NCBI RefSeq assembly: GCF_043951915.1
Contig: NZ_JBINJD010000006.1
Span: 1-64,000 of the forward strand
DNA from: Alienimonas sp043951915
Lineage (GTDB): Bacteria; Planctomycetota; Planctomycetia; Planctomycetales; Planctomycetaceae
DNA length: 64,000 nt
Direction of reading: 5' to 3'
Part shown: piece by piece, positions 15,215 to 24,202 of the stretch
How the letters are laid out: every line of letters starts with the position of its first letter
Numbering within the stretch: position 1 is the first letter of the stretch
Notes under the pieces: model-generated
Seen by the model: only the letters and a program-made list of their open reading frames with translations
What the model was told of the DNA's origin: nothing
The model's database searches: none
Position numbers and translations under genes: made by a program

Positions 15215-16552
15215 TCAGGGCTTGGCCAGCTTGAACAGCGTCTCGTCGGTTCGCAGGTAGATCGCCCCGCCGCTGACGGCCGGGGAGGCGAGGGTGCGGC
15301 CGGGGAGTTCGTTCACGGCGAGTTCGCGGTACTCCTCGCCGGGGGCGGAGACCGTGCAGCGGCCGTCCTCGTCCAGCCAGTAGATGCGGCCGTCGGCGTA
15401 GATCGGCGAGGCGGAGAAGTTCCCCCCCAGCCGCTCCGTCCAGACGACCTCGCCGGTCTGGGCGTCCACGCAGGAGGCGACGCCCTTGTCGCTGACGAAG
15501 TACAGCAGGTCGCCGATCAGCAGCGGGCTGGGCGTATTGGGCCCGCCGCGGGAGACGTCCCAGGCGACGGCGTCCTCGGCGGCGTCGACGGGGCCGTCGT
15601 CGTCCGGCGGGCCGGCGGCGAGGGCTTCGGCAAGGTCGATCGCCAGAACCGTCGGCCGCATGAAGCCGGTGGAGAGGTAGACCTTCCCGTGTCCGACCAC
15701 CGGGCGGGGCGTGACGCTGAAGCCCTCGTAGGGCACGGCCCACAGCTCCTCGCCGTCGGCCGGGTCGTAGGCGACGATCATGTTCGTCGCCGGGCTGAGG
15801 ATCTGCTGGTCCGCGGGGCCGTCGCTGTCGCCCCCGTCCGAGGGAACCTGGACGACGAGGGGAGTGGCAAAGGAAAAGGTCTTGGTGGCGCCGACGTTCG
15901 GCCGGTCCTTCCGCCACTTCGTTTCGCCGGTGAGGGCGTCCAGGGCGATGACGAACGGGTCTTCGCCGCCGTCGCAGGGGAGGAACAGGATCGGCCCGCC
16001 CTCGACGTTTTGCACCAGCGCCGGCGAGGGGCCGCCGCCGTGGACGGGCGGGTAGTCGATGTCGTCCCGCTTCCACACCACGGCGCCGTCGTCGGCCTTG
16101 AGGCGGGCGGTGGCGTTCGGGCCGAAGTGCACGAACAGGGCGCCGTCCTCGGCGGAGCCGTCGGCCAGGCGGGCGAAGATCGGCGTGGGGCTGGCCCGGC
16201 TGTTTTTGCTGTGCATCCGCTCCTCGGTCGATTTGCGGAACAACTCCGTCTCCCAGACGACCGACCCGTCCTCCGTGGAGAGGCAAAGGGCCGACAGCGT
16301 CGCCGCGCCGTCCTCCGGCTCCGCGGCGGCGGTGAGGTAGACGCGGTCGCCGACCACCACCGGCGAGGACCAGCCCGGCGGGGTGTCGACCGCCCAGGCG
16401 ACGTTCTTCGTCTCGCTCCACTCGACCGGCAGCCCAGTCTCGTCGGCGGGGGCGTGGCCTTGGGCGTCCGGACCGCGGAACTCCGGCCAATCGCCGGCGG
16501 GGGCCGCGGCCGCGGCGGTGAGGGCGAACAGGAACGGGAGGGAGCGGTTCAT
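15215..16552 (-). CDS. Secreted PQQ-like beta-propeller repeat protein
   Basis: A 445-residue protein with a clear signal peptide (MNRSLPFLFALTAAAAAPAG), then DWPEFRGPDAQGHA, the standard opening of planctomycete propellers. Blade strands with the AxDxxTGExxW signature recur (FVIALDALTGETKWRKD, MIVAYDPADGEELW, VASCVDAQTGEVVWTERLGG). It resembles the protein at 9915-11267 in length and plan, so the two are probably paralogues. It is predicted periplasmic and non-catalytic, perhaps binding substrates or envelope partners. A -10-like TACGCT lies exactly 6 nt before its ATG, suggesting a leaderless mRNA. Confidence 0.82.
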   Translation of the reverse strand: MNRSLPFLFALTAAAAAPAGDWPEFRGPDAQGHAPADETGLPVEWSETKNVAWAVDTPPGWSSPVVVGDRVYLTAAAEPEDGAATLSALCLSTEDGSVVWETELFRKSTEERMHSKNSRASPTPIFARLADGSAEDGALFVHFGPNATARLKADDGAVVWKRDDIDYPPVHGGGPSPALVQNVEGGPILFLPCDGGEDPFVIALDALTGETKWRKDRPNVGATKTFSFATPLVVQVPSDGGDSDGPADQQILSPATNMIVAYDPADGEELWAVPYEGFSVTPRPVVGHGKVYLSTGFMRPTVLAIDLAEALAAGPPDDDGPVDAAEDAVAWDVSRGGPNTPSPLLIGDLLYFVSDKGVASCVDAQTGEVVWTERLGGNFSASPIYADGRIYWLDEDGRCTVSAPGEEYRELAVNELPGRTLASPAVSGGAIYLRTDETLFKLAKP

Positions 16553-16558
16553 GTCGAA

Positions 16559-16564
16559 AGCGTA
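16559..16564 (-). promoter_or_regulatory. Candidate -10 element (TACGCT), 6 nt before the start codon
   Basis: On the minus strand TACGCT is followed by 6 nt and the ATG of the propeller gene. The spacing fits a transcript starting at the first base of the start codon. Confidence 0.4.
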
Positions 16565-16591
16565 CCGGCGTCGCAGTCCCGCGTCCCGCGG

Positions 16592-17674
16592 TCACTCCCA
16601 CCGGCCCCACGGGGCGCCGTTCCACGGTTCGAAGTCCCGGCCGGTCTTCTCCGCGACCTCGGCCAGCTTGGCGGCGGCGCGGCGGCGGGGGGAGCGGTCG
16701 AGTTGCTGGAGGTCGAGCACGATCTCCCCCGGCCGGCCGGACGGGTGCAGGACGTCCAGTCGGGTCAGGAAGTCGCCCCGCTGCCGTTCGTAGAGCGGGA
16801 ACCGGACCGGTTCGTCCGCTGGCGCGTCGTCGGGCCGTTCGAACGGGCTCCACCGCGGCTTCCGGGTCGGACCGAGCGGCGGGAAGGCGGTGACGAACTG
16901 CGTCCACAGCGGGCGGCCGAGTCGCGGCTCCAAGCCCGCCACGACGGAGAGCAACCCGGTCCGGTCGAGGTCGCCGGGGCGAACGTCAGCGGATTCCAGC
17001 GTCGGATCGTCCGGCAACTCCCGCAGGACGGGGAGGGCGAACGGCGCCAGGTCCGTCCAGGGGAGGCGAACCGAGAAGTCGACCCAATCCGTGCCTGCCA
17101 ACGCGGCGTCGAGGACGTCCGGATCGCCGGAGCAGTCCGACCGACGGACGAGCGGCTTCGGCACGCCCAACATGGTCGGCTCGTTCCGCGTGCTGCGGGT
17201 GACGGCGACGACCGGAGGGGCGTGCTCCGCCCAATGACGACGGATCGGATCGGGCAGCCCCCGGTCAGAGGCCTTTTTCGCTCCCGATTTGCGGAGCGAC
17301 GCCACGACGAACCGCCATTCGCCCGACTCGGTCGAGTAGACCGAATAGCAAGTCGCTGCGTCGAAACGGAACTGGAACGGCGGCGGGGGCTGCTCCCCGC
17401 TCGCGAGCAGGTCGACCGCCGCACGGGCGAACCCGGACAGATCGCCGCCGACGTCCTCGGAGTAAAGGGCGGCGAAAGCGAGGTCTCCGGGCTCGTTATT
17501 GGCCGCCCACCGCGGCCAGACGGGCGGCAATGCGGCGTACCACTCCAACCACTGCACGTCCCGCTTGCGGTAAAGCGGTTTGCCGAGAGTCAGAGCGCCC
17601 GCAACGGCGTCGGCCGCCTGCGCGGCCTCCGCCGGGTCGTCCAGTCGCAGGGCCGCGGAGGCGAGATCCGGCAT
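16592..17674 (-). CDS. Hypothetical protein downstream of greA
   Basis: A 360-residue soluble protein starting MPDLASAALRLDDPAEAAQA. It has no signal peptide or membrane segment. Notable parts are WLEWYAALPPVWPRWAANNE, CYSVYSTESGEWRFVVASLR and WVDFSVRLPWTDLAPFALPV; it is Trp- and Pro-rich. I recognise no family. The gene starts 7 bp after the greA stop, so it is probably co-transcribed with greA. It shares the normal GC-rich codon use of the region. Function unknown. Confidence 0.65.
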   Translation of the reverse strand: MPDLASAALRLDDPAEAAQAADAVAGALTLGKPLYRKRDVQWLEWYAALPPVWPRWAANNEPGDLAFAALYSEDVGGDLSGFARAAVDLLASGEQPPPPFQFRFDAATCYSVYSTESGEWRFVVASLRKSGAKKASDRGLPDPIRRHWAEHAPPVVAVTRSTRNEPTMLGVPKPLVRRSDCSGDPDVLDAALAGTDWVDFSVRLPWTDLAPFALPVLRELPDDPTLESADVRPGDLDRTGLLSVVAGLEPRLGRPLWTQFVTAFPPLGPTRKPRWSPFERPDDAPADEPVRFPLYERQRGDFLTRLDVLHPSGRPGEIVLDLQQLDRSPRRRAAAKLAEVAEKTGRDFEPWNGAPWGRWE

Positions 17675-17681
17675 CGGATCG

Positions 17682-18164
17682 TCAGGAGGAGGGGGCCTCG
17701 ACCTTCACCACTTCCAGCGTGACGGTGCCGGTCGGCTTCTCCACCTTGGCCTTCTGACCGACTTTCTTGCCCATCAGCGCCTCGCCGACCGGGGTGGCGG
17801 TGAGGATCTTCATCGGCTCGGCCATGTAGTCGTCCTCGCCGGGGCCGACGAGTTCGTAACGGCTGATCTCGCCGTCTTCGTCCTTGACGGTCACGACGCA
17901 GCCGAAGGCGACCTTGTCGGAGGGCAGGTCGCCGACCTCGACGATCTGGCAGTTCGCCAGCTTCGTTTTCAGCTGGGCTGCCTTGGCGTTGAGCATGCCC
18001 TGGGTCTCCCGCTGGCCGTGGTACTCCGCGTTTTCGGAGAGGTCGCCCTCCTCGCGGGCGGTCTTGATGGCCTCGCGGCAGCGGGGGAGGAGGACGGTTT
18101 CGATCTCGTGGATCTCCGCCTTGAGCTTGTCGTACCCCTCGCGGGTGATCGGCTGGCGTTCCAT
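17682..18164 (-). CDS. greA: Transcription elongation factor GreA
   Basis: GreA enters the RNA polymerase secondary channel and stimulates cleavage of backtracked RNA. It has 160 residues, the family length, from ATG 18164 (MERQPITREGYDKLKAEIHE). The N-terminal coiled coil carries the acidic tip EEGDLSENAEYHGQRETQGM with the catalytic Asp and Glu. The C-terminal FKBP-like domain includes YELVGPGEDDYMAEPMKILT and the conserved segment PVGEALMGKKVGQKAKVEKP. It is followed at 7 bp by a hypothetical gene. A strong terminator hairpin upstream separates it from the oxidoreductase gene. Confidence 0.95.
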   Translation of the reverse strand: MERQPITREGYDKLKAEIHEIETVLLPRCREAIKTAREEGDLSENAEYHGQRETQGMLNAKAAQLKTKLANCQIVEVGDLPSDKVAFGCVVTVKDEDGEISRYELVGPGEDDYMAEPMKILTATPVGEALMGKKVGQKAKVEKPTGTVTLEVVKVEAPSS

Positions 18165-18216
18165 TGGGTGAGCCCGGTGCGTGGAGAACGTGAATCGCTG
18201 AGCCGACAACGGCGCA

Positions 18217-18256
18217 AACGACCGGGGGACGCCACGTTGGGCGTCCCCCGGTCGTT
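18217..18256 (-). terminator. Strong hairpin between the oxidoreductase gene and greA
   Basis: A perfect 17-bp stem: AACGACCGGGGGACGCC (18217-18233) with its complement at 18240-18256, and a 6-nt loop. On the minus strand it follows the oxidoreductase stop by 80 nt and is succeeded by TTTGCG. It probably ends the sugar-catabolic transcript. Confidence 0.75.
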
Positions 18257-18336
18257 GCGGCGGTCGGCGGGAAGACCTCAGTGTAGGCGCGCGACCGCCG
18301 CCCGTCAGGTGTGCGGGCGGCGGCGGGCCGAATGCG

Positions 18337-19482
<1,146 letters not shown>

Positions 19483-19500
19483 CGGGAGCGGTGCGTGGGA

Positions 19501-19582
19501 ATGTCGAATGTTGAATGACGAATGTCGAAACGGGGGGCGAAGACTGCCGAACGACGGGTTTCGTCATTCGACATTCTTCATT
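19501..19582. repeat. Intergenic inverted repeat, family A (copy 2)
   Basis: The left part (aatgtcgaatgttgaatgac, then gaatgtcgaaa) and right arm 19560-19582 (ttcgtcattcgacattcttc...) are complementary around a GC-rich centre. The 23-nt right arm is identical, as complement, to the left arm of the element that encloses the four-helix-bundle gene (20670-20692). It lies between the isomerase and oxidoreductase genes, ending 7 bp from the isomerase stop. Confidence 0.85.
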
Positions 19583-19589
19583 TGGAGAT

Positions 19590-20624
<1,035 letters not shown>

Positions 20625-20647
20625 CGGCGAGCGGGCTCCGTGAGGTA

Positions 20648-20692
20648 AATGTCGAATGAAGAATGTCGAATGAAGAATGTCGAATGACGAAA
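20648..20692. repeat. Family A repeat, left arm of the element enclosing the S23 gene
   Basis: Three tandem gaatg-type units (aatgtcgaatgaagaatgtc...) end in a 25-nt core (20668-20692) that matches the complement of 21097-21121 at 23 positions. The S23 gene stop lies 4 nt inside the element. Confidence 0.9.
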
Positions 20693-20695
20693 GGA

Positions 20696-21112
20696 CTACC
20701 GCGGCGGGAGCGGTTCGGCGTTCGTCGCTTGGGTCTTGCGGTGGATGGCGGCGAAAATGCGATTCAACTCGTCCGCTTCTCTCCAGATGTCGCGTGTTTG
20801 AGCCCTTCGGTCGGGGAGCGTCCGGGCGATCATCCTGAGCCAGAACTTGCTCTCTCGCGACTCTCGTCGGCACAGGCTGATGCGATACCGGAACTCCTTG
20901 CGGCTGCCGGCGTCGTCCGCTTCGCAGTAGTTCGCGCCGACGCTGGTCGCACAGCGGACGAGTTGATCGACGACGTGATTGGTCAGCGGCGTCAGCGGGA
21001 CGGTTCTGAGGAAGTCGATCACGCTCTCCGCGAAAACGCTCGTCCGCTCCTCCAAATCGAACGTTCGACCGGGAGGAGCGTCGGCACGGCGGACGGCTTC
21101 GTCATTCGACAT
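20696..21112 (-). CDS. Four-helix-bundle protein (S23/23S rRNA intervening-sequence family)
   Basis: A 138-residue protein. The core (RTFDLEERTSVFAESVIDFL, LVRCATSVGANYCEADDAGS, RKEFRYRISLCRRESRESKF) is diagnostic of the S23-like four-helix bundle: SVGANYxEAxxA and the ExRES/WL segment are family hallmarks. The family was first seen inside intervening sequences of 23S rRNA genes and is related to Avd of diversity-generating retroelements; its molecular role is unsettled. The ATG at 21112 lies in the family A arm, so the first residues (MSNDEA) are repeat-encoded. The gene fills the space between inverted arms, is less GC-rich than its neighbours, and interrupts the sugar block; it looks like a mobile or acquired cassette. 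Confidence 0.87.
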   Translation of the reverse strand: MSNDEAVRRADAPPGRTFDLEERTSVFAESVIDFLRTVPLTPLTNHVVDQLVRCATSVGANYCEADDAGSRKEFRYRISLCRRESRESKFWLRMIARTLPDRRAQTRDIWREADELNRIFAAIHRKTQATNAEPLPPR

Positions 21113-21128
21113 TCCTCATTCGTCATTC
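21097..21128. repeat. Family A repeat, right arm of the element enclosing the S23 gene
   Basis: Core cttcgtcattcgacattcct... (21097-21121), the inverted partner of 20668-20692. It supplies the start codon of the S23 gene (21112-21110) and runs on to the first bases of the cupin-gene stop (21127-21129). Confidence 0.9.
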
Positions 21129-22347
21129 ACGCCGCCTTATGCGCCCCCACGTCCGGGGCGTTCACCTGGGCCTCCGGGCCGAAGTAGCGGAGGGCGACCA
21201 GCGGTTCGGTGCCGTTGTTGACGACCTCCACGCCCTCCGCCGCGGTCGGGGCGGTGACGAAGACTTCGTCCATCGTCATGTCGCCGAACTTGATCATCGC
21301 CGGGGTTTGCAGCGCCAGCCCGCCGATGCTGCCGGAGCCCTGCACGGTGATCCAGCCGTAGGCCCCGCCGTCGGTGATCGTGCACTTGGCGCCGGGCTGC
21401 ACCGTCAGCTCCTTCGCCGTGAACAGCTGCGCCCCGTCGATGCGGCCGTAGACGACCCACTTGTCGACGTAGCCCTCGCCCTCGTCGGCGACGATCGGCT
21501 CCAGGTAGTTGTTGTCCTTGAAGTTGGGGTCGACGTTGCGGTCCCAGTCGAGGGCATCGACCAGGTAGGCGTTGTCGTCGTGATGTTCCTTCGGGAAATC
21601 CTTGGTCAGCAGGCTGCGGGGCACGCTGCGGCCTTCGACGAGGCTCTGATACATGCCGAACACGTCGCTGCCCCACTGCGGCTCGAAGGTCACCAGCGAG
21701 CCCGGGGCGTGCAGCACGCAGGGCGGGATGAGCCAGCCGGTGCCCGGCTTGAGGCGGTAAGCCTTGGACAGGTCGAGGATCCCGTTGTCGCCCTCGTTCC
21801 AGCGGTCGAGGCAGTCGATCACGTCCTGCTTGGTCGTGCCGGGCTCCAGGCCCATGAAGGTGTAGGGAAAATTGTTCCCGATCGCGTTCATCTGCGGGGG
21901 GAAGTAGTAGCTCTCCGGCTTGCCTTCCTGCCCGACCAGTTCGGCCTGCTCCTGGCTCTGGTGCATGTGGTGGGGGATCGGCCCCATATTGTCGAAGAAC
22001 TTGCTGTAGACCGGCCAGCGGTCGTACTTGTTCCAGATGCTCTCGCCGATCGCGTCGGCCTTCAGTTCGGCGATCACCTCTTTGAGCGTGAGCCGGTCGC
22101 CGTCGTGCACGACGTAGGAGAGGCCCTCGTCCGGCGGGGCGCCCTCGTTGGCGGCGGGGGTGGTGCTGGCGAACCAGCGCTCGTCGATGCCGCCGCGTTC
22201 CTTGCCCAGCGCGTAGTAGTCCTGCGGGCGCAGCTTGAGCCGCCGGCCCGGTTGCAGGAAGGACCGAGGCACCCAGGTGGGCGACAGGCGGAGGATGCCG
22301 CCCCCGGCTTTGAGGGCGGCGGCGGCGAAGGAACTGGCGTCGGGCAT
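21127..22347 (-). CDS. Cupin-type mannose-6-phosphate isomerase-like protein
   Basis: A 406-residue protein (MPDASSFAAAALKAGGGILR). It resembles class I phosphomannose isomerases and related cupins: HHMHQSQEQAELVGQEGKPE gives the metal-binding His and Glu residues, GWLIPPCVLHAPGSL a second metal site, and the C-terminal part has another jelly-roll (ITDGGAYGWITVQGSGSIGG). It is predicted cytosolic and metal-dependent. It is the first gene of a minus-strand sugar block with an isomerase and an oxidoreductase. The last codon and stop lie at the edge of a family A repeat arm. Whether it isomerises mannose-6-phosphate or another sugar cannot be told. Confidence 0.75.
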   Translation of the reverse strand: MPDASSFAAAALKAGGGILRLSPTWVPRSFLQPGRRLKLRPQDYYALGKERGGIDERWFASTTPAANEGAPPDEGLSYVVHDGDRLTLKEVIAELKADAIGESIWNKYDRWPVYSKFFDNMGPIPHHMHQSQEQAELVGQEGKPESYYFPPQMNAIGNNFPYTFMGLEPGTTKQDVIDCLDRWNEGDNGILDLSKAYRLKPGTGWLIPPCVLHAPGSLVTFEPQWGSDVFGMYQSLVEGRSVPRSLLTKDFPKEHHDDNAYLVDALDWDRNVDPNFKDNNYLEPIVADEGEGYVDKWVVYGRIDGAQLFTAKELTVQPGAKCTITDGGAYGWITVQGSGSIGGLALQTPAMIKFGDMTMDEVFVTAPTAAEGVEVVNNGTEPLVALRYFGPEAQVNAPDVGAHKAA

Positions 22348-22463
22348 GGGGGTGAGAAGAATCGGCGAGGCGACGGATCAGCCGCGGATGATGGCAGTTC
22401 CCCGATCGATGCGAAACCGACCGCGGGTCGCTCTCAGGGCGAGGCCCCGCGGGACCTCGCCGT

Positions 22464-22469
22464 TACACT
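22464..22469 (+). promoter_or_regulatory. Candidate -10 element (TACACT), 7 nt before argC
   Basis: TACACT ends 7 nt before the argC ATG, preceded by GT. The spacing suggests transcription starting at the start codon. There is no recognisable Shine-Dalgarno sequence in the gap (cccgggc). Confidence 0.5.
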
Positions 22470-22476
22470 CCCGGGC

Positions 22477-23511
22477 ATGTCCAACGACCGCACGACCGTC
22501 GCCGTCCACGGCGCCACCGGGTACGCCGCCCGGGAACTGCTCACCATCCTGCTCCGGCATCCCGGAGCGGAGATCGTCGCCCTCACCACCCGCCGCGACG
22601 ACGCCCCCCACGTCGCCGACGTGCACCCGTCGCTCCGCGGCCGGCTCGACTTGCAGTGCGAGAACCTCTCCCCGCAGGAGTTGGCGGAGCGGGCGGAGGT
22701 CGTGTTCCTCTGCACCCCCCACGGCGCCAGCATGGCCGTCGTGCCGGAGCTCCTGGAGGCCGGGGCGAAGGTGATCGACCTGTCCGCGGACTACCGCCTG
22801 AACGACCCGGCGATTTACGCCGAGTGGTACAAGCTGGAGCACACCGACGCCGCCCGCCTGCCGGAGACCGTCTACGGCCTGCCGGAGCTGTTCCGCGACG
22901 TGATCCCCGGCGCTTCCCTGGTGGCGAACCCGGGGTGCTACACGAGCACCTCGATCCTCGCCCTCGCTCCGCTGCTGGCCGGCGGGTGGATCGAGCCGAC
23001 GGGGATCGTCATCGACGCCAAGAGCGGGACCAGCGGGGCCGGCCGGAACCCGAAGCTGGGCACGTTGTTCTGCGAGGTGAACGAAAGCCTCGCCGCCTAC
23101 GCCGTCGGCACTCACCGGCACCAGCCGGAGATCGAGCAGGTGCTCGGCGGGGTGGCCGGGGCGTCCGTGGACGTGCTGTTCACCCCGCACCTGGTCCCGA
23201 TGGACCGCGGCATCCTCGCCACGATCTACGCCACCCCGGCGAACCTCGCCGGCACGGAACGCCTGCTGGACGTGATGCGGGCGTTCTACGAGGACAGCCC
23301 CTTCGTCCGCGTGGTCGAGGACCTGCCGGGCACGAAGGCGACGACCGGGACGAACTTCTGCGACCTGACCGTCCGCACCGCGAAGGGCCGGGTGGTCGTG
23401 TTGGCGGCGCTGGACAACCTCGTGAAGGGCGCCGCCGGCGTGGCCGTGCAGAATTTCAACCTGATCACTGGCCGTTCGGAAGCCACGGGGTTCCCGGAGG
23501 TCGGGGGGTGA
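22477..23511 (+). CDS. argC: N-acetyl-gamma-glutamyl-phosphate reductase
   Basis: Reduces N-acetylglutamyl phosphate to the semialdehyde with NADPH, the third step of arginine synthesis. It has 344 residues, the usual length. The N-terminal Rossmann motif is VAVHGATGYAARELLTILLR. The catalytic-Cys segment is LVANPGCYTSTSILALAPL (about residue 150), with IDAKSGTSGAGRNPKLGTLF and a second active-site region AVGTHRHQPEIEQ. The start at 22477 is the family start. argJ is 690 bp further on; the two are separated by a minus-strand toxin-antitoxin pair, which suggests an insertion into an arg operon. Confidence 0.96.
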   Translation: MSNDRTTVAVHGATGYAARELLTILLRHPGAEIVALTTRRDDAPHVADVHPSLRGRLDLQCENLSPQELAERAEVVFLCTPHGASMAVVPELLEAGAKVIDLSADYRLNDPAIYAEWYKLEHTDAARLPETVYGLPELFRDVIPGASLVANPGCYTSTSILALAPLLAGGWIEPTGIVIDAKSGTSGAGRNPKLGTLFCEVNESLAAYAVGTHRHQPEIEQVLGGVAGASVDVLFTPHLVPMDRGILATIYATPANLAGTERLLDVMRAFYEDSPFVRVVEDLPGTKATTGTNFCDLTVRTAKGRVVVLAALDNLVKGAAGVAVQNFNLITGRSEATGFPEVGG

Positions 23512-23519
23512 GGGCGCCG

Positions 23520-23830
23520 TCAACTGCGGGTCGCCGCCTCGGAGAGTGCGTCGTCGCCCCGGCGCACATGCACGACCGCCAGCACCAGCGTTTCGGTGGC
23601 ATCAAGGCGGTACAGCACGATGTAGGGAAACGATCGAAAGCTGACGACCCGAACCGCCGGGGCCGGAATCCGTGGGTGATGGGCGTGCGACGACGGCCCG
23701 GCCGCGATCGCATCCAGACAGTCTTCGAACTCGTCCGTCAGGCGGGATGGAAGGCTGGGTTCCGAGTGCCGTACCAATCTTTCGACTCCTCGACCTCCTG
23801 CTCGGCGAGATCGAGAACCCTAAGCGGCAT
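23520..23830 (-). pseudogene. RelE/ParE-family toxin gene with a frameshift
   Basis: From ATG 23830 the first 30 codons read MPLRVLDLAEQEVEESKDWY and GTRNPAFHPA before a stop; the expected continuation (SRLTDEFEDCLDAIAAGPSS ... VRVVSFRSFPYIVLYRLDAT ... LAVVHVRRGD) is in another frame. Adding one base near 23750 would join them into 103 residues, the normal ParE/RelE length, with the C-terminal strand and HxRR-type ending intact. The start overlaps the antitoxin gene by 11 bp. As read, the toxin would be truncated and inactive. A sequencing error cannot be excluded. The gene lies 8 bp from the convergent argC stop. Confidence 0.8.
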
Positions 23831-24104
23831 CGAGAGCCTCCGCTTTCGCCGCTTCTGGCGCGGTCGATCGACGAGCCGCGTCGGCGGCTCTCATGCGTGC
23901 GATGACGTCTTCCGCAGGGGAAGCGGACAGCTCCCCCCTCTGGTAGGCGGCCCACCGATCGGCCGTCAGCTTGGGAAGGTCGTCGTGCTCGCTGTCGTGA
24001 GGCCTGTCCTCCATATCGTACTCAGCCAGTCGAACGCAGAGTCGAAGTTGATCTTCCGGCGACAGCCGCCGGGCGGCGGCTTCGATCTCGGCGAGGGTGG
24101 TCAT
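23820..24104 (-). CDS. Antitoxin / addiction-module component paired with the ParE-like gene
   Basis: A 94-residue acidic protein (MTTLAEIEAAARRLSPEDQL). The N-terminal LAEIEAAARRLSPEDQLRLC resembles small addiction-module antitoxins that precede parE-type toxin genes; the C-terminal half is Ala/Glu-rich and helical (SPAEDVIARMRAADAARRST). The stop codon overlaps the toxin start region by 11 bp, typical of coupled toxin-antitoxin genes. The composition is less GC-rich than argC and argJ on either side, pointing to acquisition. With the toxin broken, this gene may be a remnant. Confidence 0.7.
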   Translation of the reverse strand: MTTLAEIEAAARRLSPEDQLRLCVRLAEYDMEDRPHDSEHDDLPKLTADRWAAYQRGELSASPAEDVIARMRAADAARRSTAPEAAKAEALDAA

Positions 24105-24202
24105 CGGGGGCGGCTCGCGGGACGGGGGAGCGGGAACGACGGACGGGGGCGCGTTCGCTACTGTACCGCCGTCCCCCGACCGACCGTAGATCCGCCGCCG
24201 CG

